Source: Sphingomonas colocasiae (GTDB taxonomy: Bacteria; Pseudomonadota; Alphaproteobacteria; Sphingomonadales; Sphingomonadaceae). Taken from it: a stretch of DNA of 64,000 nucleotides. Below the pieces are notes generated by a model. It saw only the letters and a list, made by a program, of their open reading frames with translations, made no database searches and was not told the DNA's origin. The stretch spans positions 248,001-312,000 of the forward strand of contig NZ_JAINVV010000004.1 of assembly GCF_019880585.1 (NCBI RefSeq). The letters run 5' to 3'. Position 1 is the first letter of the stretch, and the number at the start of each line of letters is the position of its first letter. This document shows, in pieces, positions 51,574 through 60,255 of this stretch. Both the position numbers and the translations under genes were made by a program.

Positions 51574-51671
51574 ACCGGAATCATTCAAACTGCGTTAAGC
51601 CGTCGGGGAGCAGCCTGACGGCAAACCGCGAGCCCCGCACAGACGGGCAAGTGAAGGAAGTTGGAAGGAAG

Positions 51672-53204
51672 ATGAACGTGCGCTACGCATATGCCATTAC
51701 CACCGCGCTGCTCCTGGGCGGAGCCGCGATCACCGTCGGCACCAATGTCGGCGCGCAAACGGCGCAGAACGACGATCGCGCGATGGCGGCGGCCGCGCCG
51801 CGCGGCGCGCCGATGAGCTTCGCCTCGCTCACCGAACGGCTGGCGCCCGCCGTGGTCAACATCTCGACCAAGCAGACCGTGCAGGTCCAGCAGCAGCAGA
51901 ACCCGTTCGCCGGCACGCCCTTCGGCGATCTGTTCGGCCAGTTCGGCGGCCAGCAGGGCGGCCGGCCGATCACGCGCGAGGCGCAGTCGCTCGGCTCGGG
52001 CTTCATCATCTCGGCCGACGGCTATATCGTCACCAACAACCATGTGGTGGCGCCGGGCAACCGCAGCGCCGTGGTCGATTCGATCACCGTGACCCTGCCC
52101 GACCGCAAGGAATATTCGGCCAAGCTGATCGGCCGCGACGCCGCGTCGGACCTGGCGCTGCTCAAGATCGAGGCGAGCAACCTGCCCTTCGTGAAGTTCG
52201 GCGATTCGACGAGCACGCGCGTGGGCGACTGGGTGGTCGCGATCGGCAATCCGTTCGGCCTGGGCGGCACCGTGACCGCGGGCATCGTTTCCGCGCTTCA
52301 CCGCAACACCGGCCAGGGCGGCGCGTTCGATCGCTATATCCAGACCGACGCGTCGATCAACATGGGCAATTCCGGCGGCCCGATGTTCGACCTGAACGGC
52401 AATGTGATCGGCATCAATTCGGCGATCTTCTCGCCCACCGGCGGCAATGTCGGCATCGGCTTCGCGATTCCGGCGGAACAGGCCAAGCCGATCATCGATA
52501 CGCTGCGTTCGGGCGCGAAGGTGCAGCGCGGCTATCTGGGCGTCGCGCTCCAGCCGCTCGACGAATCGATCGCCGCGTCGCTGGGCCTGCCCAAGAACAC
52601 GGGCGAGCTGATCGCGCGCGTCGAACCGGGCGAGGGCGCCGCCAAGGCGGGCATCCAGCAGGGCGACGTGATCACCAAGGTGAACGGCACCCCCGTTTCG
52701 CCGGACAATACGCTGTCCTACCTCGTTTCGAACCTGAAGCCCGGCACGCGCGTGCCGATCGAACTGGTCCGCAACGAAAAGCGCATGACGGTGAACGCCA
52801 CCGTGGGCACGCGCCCGCCGGAAGAACAGCTTGCCGCCTTCAACGCCGATGGCGACGACGCGGTGCCGACGCCCGACAATGACGCCACCGAACAGTCGAC
52901 GCGCGATTCGATCGGCCTGGCGGTGCAGGCGCTGACGCCGCAGATCACGCGCCAGCTCGGCCTGTCGCAGGATGTGCGCGGCCTGGTCGTCGGCGCGGTC
53001 GACCCCGCCAGCGACGCCGCTGCTTCGGGCATCCAGCGCGGCGACATCATCGTCACCGCCAACCAGCGCCCGGTGGCGCAGCCCGCCGACCTCGCCAGCG
53101 CGGTGAAGGCCTCGGTCGCGGCGAACCGCCCGGTGCTGCTGCTCGTCCAGCGCGGCAACGCCCCGGCGCGCTATGTGGGCGTGAAGACCACCAAGCGCAA
53201 ATGA
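51672..53204 (+). CDS. degP: Do/DegP-family periplasmic serine endoprotease
   Basis: The 510-residue HtrA protease has a signal peptide (to about residue 29, GAQ). The triad is H124 (TNNHVV), D160 (ASDLALL) and S234 (GNSGGP), and two PDZ domains follow (about 290-380 and 420-505). It degrades and refolds misfolded exported proteins. The ATG at 51672 sits behind AAGGAAG; an earlier GTG at 51651 is not needed. It ends the hflK-hflC-degP stretch, and a strong terminator follows at 53257. The DegP/DegQ distinction cannot be made. Confidence 0.94.
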   Translation: MNVRYAYAITTALLLGGAAITVGTNVGAQTAQNDDRAMAAAAPRGAPMSFASLTERLAPAVVNISTKQTVQVQQQQNPFAGTPFGDLFGQFGGQQGGRPITREAQSLGSGFIISADGYIVTNNHVVAPGNRSAVVDSITVTLPDRKEYSAKLIGRDAASDLALLKIEASNLPFVKFGDSTSTRVGDWVVAIGNPFGLGGTVTAGIVSALHRNTGQGGAFDRYIQTDASINMGNSGGPMFDLNGNVIGINSAIFSPTGGNVGIGFAIPAEQAKPIIDTLRSGAKVQRGYLGVALQPLDESIAASLGLPKNTGELIARVEPGEGAAKAGIQQGDVITKVNGTPVSPDNTLSYLVSNLKPGTRVPIELVRNEKRMTVNATVGTRPPEEQLAAFNADGDDAVPTPDNDATEQSTRDSIGLAVQALTPQITRQLGLSQDVRGLVVGAVDPASDAAASGIQRGDIIVTANQRPVAQPADLASAVKASVAANRPVLLLVQRGNAPARYVGVKTTKRK

Positions 53205-53256
53205 TCCGGACGCCCTTTCCCGCTGAGGGATAGGGCGCTTCCCCGATGCACGGCAG

Positions 53257-53291
53257 GCCGCGCGATCCCCGGATCGCGCGGCTTGTTGTTT
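53257..53291 (+). terminator. Strong intrinsic terminator after degP
   Basis: GCCGCGCGATCC (53257-53268) pairs perfectly with 53271-53282, and TTGTTGTTT follows directly. This is the clearest intrinsic terminator in the window. Confidence 0.8.
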
Positions 53292-53315
53292 ATGGGGCGG
53301 GTGAACCCTCGCTTC

Positions 53316-53399
53316 CGTTCGGGCTGAGCCTGTCGAAGCCCTGTTCTTCTCTTTCGGTGTCCAGGAAAGGGCAGGGCTTCGACAGGCTCAGCCCGAATG
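53316..53399. repeat. Inverted repeat family A, second copy
   Basis: Left arm 53316-53343 and right arm 53372-53399 match as reverse complements except for the outermost bases, and equal the copy at 26048. It fills part of the 326-bp gap before the HerA-like gene. Confidence 0.85.
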
Positions 53400-53463
53400 G
53401 GGGGTGATGACGTGTCGGGTCGGCAGGGCGTGAACGGAGTGGGGGCGTGCGGGATGCGCCGAT

Positions 53464-53500
53464 GCGGAAAACCGATTCCCACTTCTCCCTGGGATGCTCT
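53464..53500. repeat. Family C hairpin, degenerate copy
   Basis: GCGGAAAACCGATTCCCACT followed by a damaged right arm (TCTCCCTGGGATGCTCT). The stem found at 38909 and 60209 no longer closes fully. Confidence 0.5.
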
Positions 53501-53530
53501 AAAGCATATCCAACAATCGGAGGACTGCGC

Positions 53531-55162
53531 ATGACTGACGAGACCGGCCTTTTCATCGGAACCGGGGGCGGCGAGCGGCAGATCCTCAATTTCAGGCGCG
53601 CCAATCGCCACGGGCTGATCGCGGGCGCCACCGGCACCGGCAAGACCGTGACGTTGCAGGGCATCGCCGAGGGCTTTTCGCGCGCCGGCGTGCCGACCTT
53701 CCTGGCCGATGTGAAGGGCGATCTTTCGGGCATGGCGATGGCGGGATCGCCCACCGCCAAGGTGCATGACGCCTTCGCCGCGCGCGCCGCCGAGATCGGC
53801 GATACGGACTGGGCGTACAAGGACAATCCCGTCCAGTTCTGGGATCTGTTCGGCGAACAGGGCCACCCCATCCGCACCACGGTTTCCGAAATGGGGCCGC
53901 TGCTGCTCGCCCGGCTGCTCGACCTGAACGAGGTGCAGGAAGGCGTGCTCACCATCGCCTTCCACGTCGCCGACAAGGACGGGCTGCTGCTGCTCGACCT
54001 CGACGATCTCCAGGCGATGCTCAGCCATTGCGCCACCCGCGCCGACGAGCTGACCATCACCTATGGCAATGTCTCCAAGGCGACGGTGGGCACGATCCAG
54101 CGCTCGCTGCTCCAGCTCCGCAGCCAGGGCGGCGACCATTTCTTCGGCGAGCCCGCGCTTGAGATCGAGGATTTCTTCAAGCTCGACGAACAGGGCCGGG
54201 GCATCGTCAACATCCTGGCCGCCGACAAGCTGATGGCCAGCCCGAAACTCTATTCCACCTTCCTGCTGTGGCTGCTCTCCGAACTGTTCGAGACGCTTCC
54301 CGAGGTGGGCGATCCCGACAAGCCCAAGCTCGTCTTCTTCTTCGACGAGGCGCACCTGCTGTTCGACGAGGCGCCCAAGGCATTGCTCGACAAGGTGGAG
54401 CAGGTCGTCCGCCTGATCCGGTCCAAGGGCGTGGGCGTCTATTTCATCACGCAGAACCCGATCGACATCCCCGAGGATGTGGCCGGCCAGCTCGGCAACC
54501 GCGTGCAGCACGCGCTGCGCGCCTTCACCCCGCGCGACGAAAGGGCGATCCGCTCCGCCGCCGAAACCTTCCGCGCCAATCCCGGCGTGGACGTGGCGAC
54601 CGCGATCACCGAACTGAAGGTGGGCGAGGCGCTGGTCTCGCTGCTCCAGGCAGACGGATCGCCATCGCCGGTGCAGCGCACGCTGATCAAGCCGGTCTGT
54701 TCGCGCGTCGGCCCGGTGACGCCGGTGGAACGCGGCGTGATCAGGGAAACCGACGCGGTCGGCGCCAAGTACGACACGGTGATCGACCGCGAATCCGCCG
54801 AGGAACTGCTGGCCGCCAAGGCGAGCGAGGCGCAGGCCGCCGCCGCCGAGGCCAAGGCGGCGGAGGAGCAGGCCAAGCTCGACGCCGTCCAGGCCAAGGA
54901 AGACGAGAAGCAGCGCATCGCCGCCGAAAAGGAGGCCGCGCGCCAGGCCAAGGAGGCCGAACGCGTCCGCATCGCCGCCGAGCGCGAGGCGCAGCGCGAG
55001 GCCGCGCGGCAGGCGCGCGAGGACGCCAAGCCGAGCTTCACCGAAAAGATGGTCCAGTCCGCCGCGCGCTCCGCCGCCACGTCGGTCGGCCGGCAGGTGG
55101 CCGGGCGGCTGGGCGGGCAATTGCTGCGCGGCCTGCTCGGCGGCCTCTTTAAGGGCCGTTGA
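53531..55162 (+). CDS. HerA-like ATPase with C-terminal coiled coil (DUF853 type)
   Basis: The 543-residue cytoplasmic protein has Walker A GATGTGKT at 32-39, a [10 protein letters not shown] block, Walker [17 protein letters not shown], and a [20 protein letters not shown] block. This is the layout of the DUF853 group of HerA-related P-loop ATPases. A long Ala/Glu/Lys coiled coil (about residues 415-505) and a Gly/Leu-rich tail ([19 protein letters not shown]) end it. The related HerA/FtsK proteins are translocases, but its role is unknown. GGAGG stands before the ATG. The next gene's ATG overlaps its stop (TGATG). Confidence 0.9.
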   Translation: MTDETGLFIGTGGGERQILNFRRANRHGLIAGATGTGKTVTLQGIAEGFSRAGVPTFLADVKGDLSGMAMAGSPTAKVHDAFAARAAEIGDTDWAYKDNPVQFWDLFGEQGHPIRTTVSEMGPLLLARLLDLNEVQEGVLTIAFHVADKDGLLLLDLDDLQAMLSHCATRADELTITYGNVSKATVGTIQRSLLQLRSQGGDHFFGEPALEIEDFFKLDEQGRGIVNILAADKLMASPKLYSTFLLWLLSELFETLPEVGDPDKPKLVFFFDEAHLLFDEAPKALLDKVEQVVRLIRSKGVGVYFITQNPIDIPEDVAGQLGNRVQHALRAFTPRDERAIRSAAETFRANPGVDVATAITELKVGEALVSLLQADGSPSPVQRTLIKPVCSRVGPVTPVERGVIRETDAVGAKYDTVIDRESAEELLAAKASEAQAAAAEAKAAEEQAKLDAVQAKEDEKQRIAAEKEAARQAKEAERVRIAAEREAQREAARQAREDAKPSFTEKMVQSAARSAATSVGRQVAGRLGGQLLRGLLGGLFKGR

Positions 55163-55812
55163 TGCGCGCGGCGCCCGCCGTGCTGATCGGGGCGCTGGCA
55201 TTCGCCGCGCCCGCCACCGCGCAGGACCGCGCCGCGATCGCGGGCGGCTATCAGGTCGATCAGATGGAGGTGGGCGGGGGGCTGCTGCTCGCCGCCGACG
55301 GCCGCTTCCGCTACGCGCTCGAATATGGCGCGGTGAGCGAGACCGCCGAGGGGCGCTGGACCGTGGAGGACGGCACCGTGCGCCTGACCAGCGAGCCCAG
55401 GGTGAAGCCGCCCGCCTTCGCGGTGGTGAAGGACGAGCCCGCGCCCGCCGGCGAACTGCGCGTCGCGCTGGCCGATCCGGGGTTCGACTGGGGCGATCCG
55501 CTGGAAGTGGCGATCGCGTTCGAGGGGCAGGCCGGACGGCGGCTCCGCGCGGTGGGCAAGGACGGGCTGGTGCCGCTGGAGGCGGGGGAAATTCCGGTCT
55601 CGGTGGTGCCCGTGATGCCCGTCTACGGCATCGCCGAGCCGCCCCACCCGTTGACCCCCGGCGGGCACCGCATCCTGTTCCGGTTCGACGCCAATGATTT
55701 CGGCCGCGCCGATTTCAACGGCGAACCGCTCCGCATCGACGGCACGAATCTGGTGCTGAACCGCTACGACATCGCGATCCGTTTCAAGCGGTTCGACGAT
55801 CCGGCCGAATGA
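55162..55812 (+). CDS. Secreted hypothetical protein
   Basis: The 216-residue protein starts with a signal peptide ([20 protein letters not shown], then QD) and is beta-rich, with AADGRFRYALEYGAVSETAE and GRWTVEDGTVRLTSE. I do not recognise a family; the strand pattern (a 'grows-with-input' beta sandwich such as WTVEDGTVRLTS) resembles small lipocalin-like or copper-resistance-type exported proteins only loosely. It overlaps the HerA-like gene by one base and precedes the OPT transporter by 16 bases, so the three are probably co-transcribed. Confidence 0.78.
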   Translation: MRAAPAVLIGALAFAAPATAQDRAAIAGGYQVDQMEVGGGLLLAADGRFRYALEYGAVSETAEGRWTVEDGTVRLTSEPRVKPPAFAVVKDEPAPAGELRVALADPGFDWGDPLEVAIAFEGQAGRRLRAVGKDGLVPLEAGEIPVSVVPVMPVYGIAEPPHPLTPGGHRILFRFDANDFGRADFNGEPLRIDGTNLVLNRYDIAIRFKRFDDPAE

Positions 55813-55828
55813 CAGCGAAGGAAATCCC

Positions 55829-57796
55829 GTGACCCAAGCCACCGCACCGGCCCGCCCGATCGCCGAACTCACGATACGCGGCGTGCTGCTGGGCGGGCTG
55901 ATCACGCTGCTGTTCACCGCCGCCAATGTCTATCTGGGGCTGAAGGTGGGGCTGACCTTCGCCACCTCGATCCCAGCCGCCGTCATCTCGATGGCGATCC
56001 TGCGTTACTTCAAGGATTCGACGATCCTGGAGAATAATATCGTGCAGACCGTCGCCTCGGCGGCGGGCACGCTGGCGGCGATCATCTTCGTGCTGCCCGG
56101 CCTGGTCATGATCGGCTGGTGGACGGGCTTTCCCTATCTGCTGACCGCCGCGATCTGCGCGACCGGCGGCATATTGGGGGTGATGTTCTCCGTGCCGCTG
56201 CGCCGCGCGCTCGTCGTCGACGGCAACCTGCCCTATCCCGAGGGGCGCGCGGCGGCGGAGGTGCTGAAGGTGGGCGCCGAATCGCGCGCCGGGGCCGCCG
56301 AAAGCGGCAAGGGGCTGGCGATCATCGTGATCAACGCGGTCGTCTCCGCCGGCTTCGCCGCGATCGCCAAGACCAAGCTGGTGGTGGAGGAGGCAGCGGT
56401 CTTCTTCCGCGCGGGCGCGGGCGCCACGGGCATTTCGGGCGGGCTTTCCTTCGCGCTGTTCGGCGCGGGCCATCTCGTCGGCATCTCGGTGGGCATGGCG
56501 ATGTTCACCGGGCTCGTCATCGGCTGGTGGATCCTGCTGCCTATCCTGACCGCGCAGAACCCGATGCCCGGAGAGGTGGAGGCATGGGCGGGCACCGTCT
56601 TCCGCAACGATGTGCGCTTCTTCGGCGCGGGCGTGATCGGCGTGGCGGCGATCTGGAGCCTGATCCGCATCGCCGGCCCCGTCACGCGCGGCATCCGCGC
56701 GGCGATGGCGGCATCGGGCGTCTCGCGCGGGGGCGATGCGCTGCCGATCGAGGAGCGCGACATTCCCTTCGGCATCGTCGTCGCCTGCGCGCTCGCCACG
56801 ATGATCCCGATCGCGATCCTGCTCTGGTCCACGCTCACCGGCGGGCCGCTGGAGGGATCGGCATGGCTGCTGGTGGGCGGCGCGCTGCTGTTCGTGGCGG
56901 TGATCGGCCTCGTGATCGCGGCGGTCTGCGGCTATATGGCGGGGCTGATCGGCGCGTCGAACAGCCCGGTTTCGGGCATCGGCATCCTCTCCGTCCTCGC
57001 GGCCTCGCTGCTGCTCGTCGGCCTGTTCGGGCGCGGCATCGATCCCGCCTCCACCGACGCGCTGATCGCCTATGCGCTGATCGTCACCGGCGTCGTCTTC
57101 GGCGTGGCGACGATCTCCAACGACAATCTCCAGGATCTCAAGACCGGCCAGCTCGTGGGCGCGACGCCGTGGAAACAGCAGCTCGCGCTCGTCTTCGGCG
57201 TGATCTTCGGATCGATGATCATCCCGCCGGTGCTCAACCTGCTCAACGAGACGCTGGGCTTCGCGGGCGCCCCCAATGCCGGGCCGAACGCGCTGGCGGC
57301 GCCGCAGGCCGCGCTGATCTCCGCGCTGGCGAAGGGCGTGCTGGGCGGCGGCGTGAACTGGCCGATGATCCAGCTCGGCGCGCTGGTGGGCGTGGGCGTG
57401 ATCATCGTCGACGAACTGCTGGGCAAGGCGGGCAAGCTGCGGCTGCCCCCCTTGGCCATCGGCATCGGCGTGTACCTGCCGATGGCGGTGACGCTGCCGG
57501 TGGTGCTCGGATCGGTGATCGGCATGGTCTATGACCGCTGGGCGGACCGGACGGCGGACCCCGAATTCGCGCGCCGCATGGGCGTGCTGACCGCGACCGG
57601 CCTGATCGTGGGCGAAAGCCTGTGGGGCGTCAGCTTCGCGCTGATCGTCTACGCCACCAACAGCGACGCCCCGATGGCGATCGCGCCCGAAGGCTTCGGC
57701 CCGGTGGCGCTGATCGCCGGCCCGGTGCTGGTGATCGCGCTGCTGGCCGCGCTGTATCGTTACACGCGGCGGCAGGTGATGAGCCGGGGGGCGTGA
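55829..57796 (+). CDS. OPT-family oligopeptide/metal transporter
   Basis: The 655-residue inner-membrane protein has about 15 membrane segments. ANVYLGLKVGLTFATSIPAA near the N-terminus, NLPYPEGRAAAEVLKVG and GASNSPVSGIGILSVL are typical of the bacterial OPT/YbgH-like transporters of peptides or metal-chelates. It starts at a GTG preceded by AAGGAAA. It is the last intact gene of the HerA-like/secreted/OPT series. Direction and substrate cannot be read. Confidence 0.92.
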   Translation: MTQATAPARPIAELTIRGVLLGGLITLLFTAANVYLGLKVGLTFATSIPAAVISMAILRYFKDSTILENNIVQTVASAAGTLAAIIFVLPGLVMIGWWTGFPYLLTAAICATGGILGVMFSVPLRRALVVDGNLPYPEGRAAAEVLKVGAESRAGAAESGKGLAIIVINAVVSAGFAAIAKTKLVVEEAAVFFRAGAGATGISGGLSFALFGAGHLVGISVGMAMFTGLVIGWWILLPILTAQNPMPGEVEAWAGTVFRNDVRFFGAGVIGVAAIWSLIRIAGPVTRGIRAAMAASGVSRGGDALPIEERDIPFGIVVACALATMIPIAILLWSTLTGGPLEGSAWLLVGGALLFVAVIGLVIAAVCGYMAGLIGASNSPVSGIGILSVLAASLLLVGLFGRGIDPASTDALIAYALIVTGVVFGVATISNDNLQDLKTGQLVGATPWKQQLALVFGVIFGSMIIPPVLNLLNETLGFAGAPNAGPNALAAPQAALISALAKGVLGGGVNWPMIQLGALVGVGVIIVDELLGKAGKLRLPPLAIGIGVYLPMAVTLPVVLGSVIGMVYDRWADRTADPEFARRMGVLTATGLIVGESLWGVSFALIVYATNSDAPMAIAPEGFGPVALIAGPVLVIALLAALYRYTRRQVMSRGA

Positions 57797-57797
57797 T

Positions 57798-58066
57798 GTG
57801 AAGCTGGTCGAACTTGTTCGTGAAGCGGCCAATTGGGGTGACGATCTAATCATCTACGTTTCCGGACCATGGTCACCGGATGCGGATACAGTCTTAGTCG
57901 TGGCCGAAGGGAATGAAGCGGAGCCTGTCACCTTTCATGGCAGGAGTACGATTACTTCCTTGAGGCATTTATCGCTCGAGACTTCATCGAAGATTACGCC
58001 GCGAGCGTGGAGGGCGCGTCCGCAACGGAGCGGCAGAGGTGCGAACGCCTTATAAGATATGCGTAG
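57798..58066 (+). pseudogene. Frameshifted small hypothetical gene
   Basis: From a GTG at 57798 the frame reads KLVELVREAANWGDDLIIYV and continues to about FHGR (57941). It then runs into a low-quality tail. Shifted by one base near 57941, the sequence continues sensibly as QEYDYFLEAFIARDFIEDYA and ends at TAG 58064-58066 (C-terminal RCERLIRYA). One missing base (a C before CAGGAG) would restore a single protein of about 89 residues. The DNA is clearly less GC-rich than its neighbours. The family is not recognised. It may be a real mutation or a sequencing error. Confidence 0.65.
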
Positions 58067-58144
58067 GATGACGCCTGACGAACGACCGTAATCCACTTGG
58101 ACCCAGCCGTTCCCGTGGCCGGCGCTTGTCACACCGAATCACCG

Positions 58145-58240
58145 CCCGTCGCTCCAGCGAAGGCTGGAGCCCATGCGATCTTCGGGCTTCGATGCGGCTG
58201 GGCGCATCGCATAGGCTCCAGCCTTCGCTGGAGCGACGGG
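58145..58240. repeat. Inverted repeat family B variant with 27-bp perfect arms
   Basis: CCCGTCGCTCCAGCGAAGGC opens the left arm, and 58214-58240 mirrors all 27 bases. It is the longest perfect stem of the family in the window. Confidence 0.8.
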
Positions 58241-58275
58241 ATGTTGGGGTGTGTGCTTGTCCTGTTGATCCAGTA

Positions 58276-58358
58276 CGTCATGCCAGCGCAGGCTGGCATC
58301 TTCCGCCGGATCAGGCGCGATCTGGTTGGCAGACCCCAGCTTTCGCTGGGGTGACGGT
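58276..58358. repeat. Inverted repeat family B copy
   Basis: CGTCATGCCAGCGCAGGCTG at the left and CCCAGCTTTCGCTGGGGTGA near the right end, with the shared inner GATCTGGTTGGCAGACCCCA. The gap 58067-58473 has no gene apart from this and the preceding element. Confidence 0.75.
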
Positions 58359-58473
58359 TTGGCACGGGCCTGTCTGACGGGATTTCCGTCCATGGATCGC
58401 ACCCCAAACCGCAAGATCGGTCGAGCGCGCAACGCACCCGAGCGGCTAGCTGGGGCCGCCACGGAGGAAGACG

Positions 58474-59361
58474 ATGAAGGCGGACGCGCTTGAGAACTAC
58501 CATGTCCGGATGCGGCGGGTGCTGGATTATATCGATCGGCATCTCGACGAGGATCTGGACCTGGAGACGGTGAGCGGGGTCGCGGCGCTTTCGAAATTCC
58601 ATTTCCACCGGCAGTTCGCGGCGACCTTCGAACTGTCCGTCCATCGCTATATCCAGCTTGCCCGCATGAAGCGCGCTTCGAACCGGCTGGCTTCGGACGA
58701 CGCCGGCAGCGTCACCGATATCGCGATGGATTCGGGTTATGACGCGCCCGACGCCTTTGCCCGCGCCTTTCGCCGCAGGCTGGGGCAATCGCCATCGTCG
58801 TTCCGGAAATCACCCGATTGGGTGCCGTGGCTTGCGGCCTTCGGGCCACTCGACAATGCCAGGAGCAAGCTGATGCAGATCATCTACACCCCGGACGATG
58901 TGACGATCCGGGACATGGCGCCGACGAAGGTGGCGGTGCTGGAACATCGCGGCGACCGCGAAACCCTGCCCGACACCATCCAGCGCTTCATCGCCTGGCG
59001 CAAGGCGGCGGGGCTTTCGCCCGACACCAGCCCGACCTTCAACATCTTCCGGTCCGAACGCATTCCCGAGAATCCGGACGATTACGCGATGGACCTGTGC
59101 GTGGGGACCGACCAGCCGGTGGAACCCAACGACCAGGGCATGACGCCCGGCGAGATCCCTGGCGGGCGCTGCGCGGTGCTGCGCGTCGTCCACAACACGC
59201 ATAATCTGGAGCCCGCCGCGCTCTACCTCTATCGCGACTGGCTGCCCGCCAGCGGCGAGGAGGCGCGCGACTTTCCGATCTATTGCCGGCGGCACTTCAC
59301 CTTCTTCCCCAACGCGCCCGTGCATGACGTGGTGGTGGAGCTGTTCCTGCCGCTGAAATAG
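58474..59361 (+). CDS. AraC-family regulator with GyrI-like effector domain
   Basis: The 295-residue protein has two helix-turn-helices at the N-terminus (residues about 10-108; LETVSGVAALSKFHFHRQFA, SVTDIAMDSGYDAPDAFARA and FRRRLGQSPSSFRK). A GyrI-like domain follows (about 140-295; PTKVAVLEHRGDRETLPDTI to a final HDVVVELFLPLK). In relatives such as SoxS/Rob-type proteins this arrangement senses small hydrophobic compounds or drugs. It has no close operon partner and is flanked by repeat blocks. Target genes are unknown. Confidence 0.92.
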   Translation: MKADALENYHVRMRRVLDYIDRHLDEDLDLETVSGVAALSKFHFHRQFAATFELSVHRYIQLARMKRASNRLASDDAGSVTDIAMDSGYDAPDAFARAFRRRLGQSPSSFRKSPDWVPWLAAFGPLDNARSKLMQIIYTPDDVTIRDMAPTKVAVLEHRGDRETLPDTIQRFIAWRKAAGLSPDTSPTFNIFRSERIPENPDDYAMDLCVGTDQPVEPNDQGMTPGEIPGGRCAVLRVVHNTHNLEPAALYLYRDWLPASGEEARDFPIYCRRHFTFFPNAPVHDVVVELFLPLK

Positions 59362-59406
59362 GGGGTGGCCTGAGCGAGCCCGACTTGCATCGTCACGGCC
59401 AACACC

Positions 59407-59510
59407 CGTTCGGGCTGAGCCTGTCGAAGCCCTGTTTTTCTGTTGCGGTGTCAAGGCAGGGCAGGGGTTGGCCTACGGCCGACTTCGTCCCGACAGGCTC
59501 AGCCCGAACG
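59407..59510. repeat. Chimeric family A repeat
   Basis: The left arm (59407-59434) is intact. In the right arm the CTT before CGACAGG is replaced by a 26-bp unit (59464-59489, GGGGTTGGCCTACGGCCGAC onward) whose exact reverse complement stands at 47125-47150; 59491-59510 resumes the arm. Confidence 0.75.
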
Positions 59511-59536
59511 GTGTGGGTGGCTGTGGAAATCCCAGA

Positions 59537-59669
59537 CGTCATGCCAGCGCAGGCTGGCATCTCCCACAGGATTTGGCGCGATCTGGTTGGCAGACCCCAG
59601 CCCTCGCCAGAGGCGAGGCCCGTCCTGAGCGCCCGCCCTGGCGGGCAGTCGAAGGGCTGGGGTGACGCG
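59537..59669. repeat. Chimeric family B repeat with internal insertion
   Basis: The left part equals the copy at 58276 (CGTCATGCCAGCGCAGGCTG). In the right arm, after CCCCAGCC, a 50-base stretch containing GCCCGCCCTGGCGGGC is inserted, after which GGGCTGGGGTGACGCG completes the arm. Confidence 0.7.
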
Positions 59670-59727
59670 TGGGACAGAGAAGCAGTGGATACCGCACCCG
59701 GCCTCTCACGTGCGCGCAAGGGGACGA

Positions 59728-60129
59728 TCAGTCCGGCTTGCCGAAGAAATGCTCTGCGATGTCGTTCGCGATGCGGGCGGGGCGCAGGGTTTCGGCATCG
59801 ACGCAGCACCAGCTCGAACGGACCTCGGCCAGCACCTCCTCGCCGCGCTTGATCAGCGTTTCGTAGAAGGCGCGCGCGCCATGGACCTTTTCGAGGATGA
59901 CGGTGGCGACCACCTGATCGTCGAGAAAGGCGGGCTTGCGATAGGTGATCTCGTGCTTGAGCGCGACCCAGAGATGGCGGGCCACCGCCTCCGCCGGCGC
60001 GAGCTTGCGCCAGTGCGCGGTCACCGCTTCCTGCACCCAGGTGAGGTAATGCGCGTTGTTGACATGACCCATGAAGTCGATGTCGCCGGGGACGATCCGG
60101 ATCGCGTGGTCGTGAGGAAGCGCTGCCAT
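59728..60129 (-). CDS. Hotdog-fold acyl-CoA thioesterase (4HBT type)
   Basis: The 133-residue protein has the thioesterase motif IDFMGHVNNAHYLTWVQEA near residues 17-35, with the catalytic Asp likely D17, and the later LKHEITYRKPAFLDDQVVAT strand pair. The 4-hydroxybenzoyl-CoA thioesterase group releases CoA from short or aromatic acyl-CoAs. The ATG at 60129 has no Shine-Dalgarno, and a palindrome covering a -10-like sequence sits immediately upstream. It stands alone between the AraC gene and the GH130-type gene. Confidence 0.9.
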   Translation of the reverse strand: MAALPHDHAIRIVPGDIDFMGHVNNAHYLTWVQEAVTAHWRKLAPAEAVARHLWVALKHEITYRKPAFLDDQVVATVILEKVHGARAFYETLIKRGEEVLAEVRSSWCCVDAETLRPARIANDIAEHFFGKPD

Positions 60130-60164
60130 GGGCTTACATTAGTGTAAGCAGGGGCGAGTCACAA
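60129..60164 (-). promoter_or_regulatory. Promoter/operator of the thioesterase gene
   Basis: GCTTACA-TTAG-TGTAAGC (60132-60149) is a perfect 7-bp inverted repeat just upstream of the ATG. On the minus strand TTGTGA and TAATGT are 17 bp apart, with TAATGT at 60141-60136 inside the palindrome. The predicted start is at the ATG itself. Confidence 0.4.
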
Positions 60165-60208
60165 TGCTCTACCCCCGCCAGACCTGGATTTATTCCTGTC
60201 TGTCTGCC

Positions 60209-60253
60209 GCATCGCTTGTGCGGAAAACCGGTTCCCACTTTTCCGCGCGATGC
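60209..60253. repeat. Family C hairpin, third copy
   Basis: GCGGAAAA (60220-60227) pairs with TTTTCCGC (60239-60246), and the outer GCATCGC/GCGATGC closes it. It lies just after the stop of the GH130-type gene on the minus strand, as at 38909. Confidence 0.7.
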
Positions 60254-60255
60254 TT

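Noticed and set aside
55784-57853. A 689-codon antisense ORF over the OPT transporter
   Set aside because: Composition is His/Arg/Asp-rich as expected from reading membrane-protein codons backwards; no domain.
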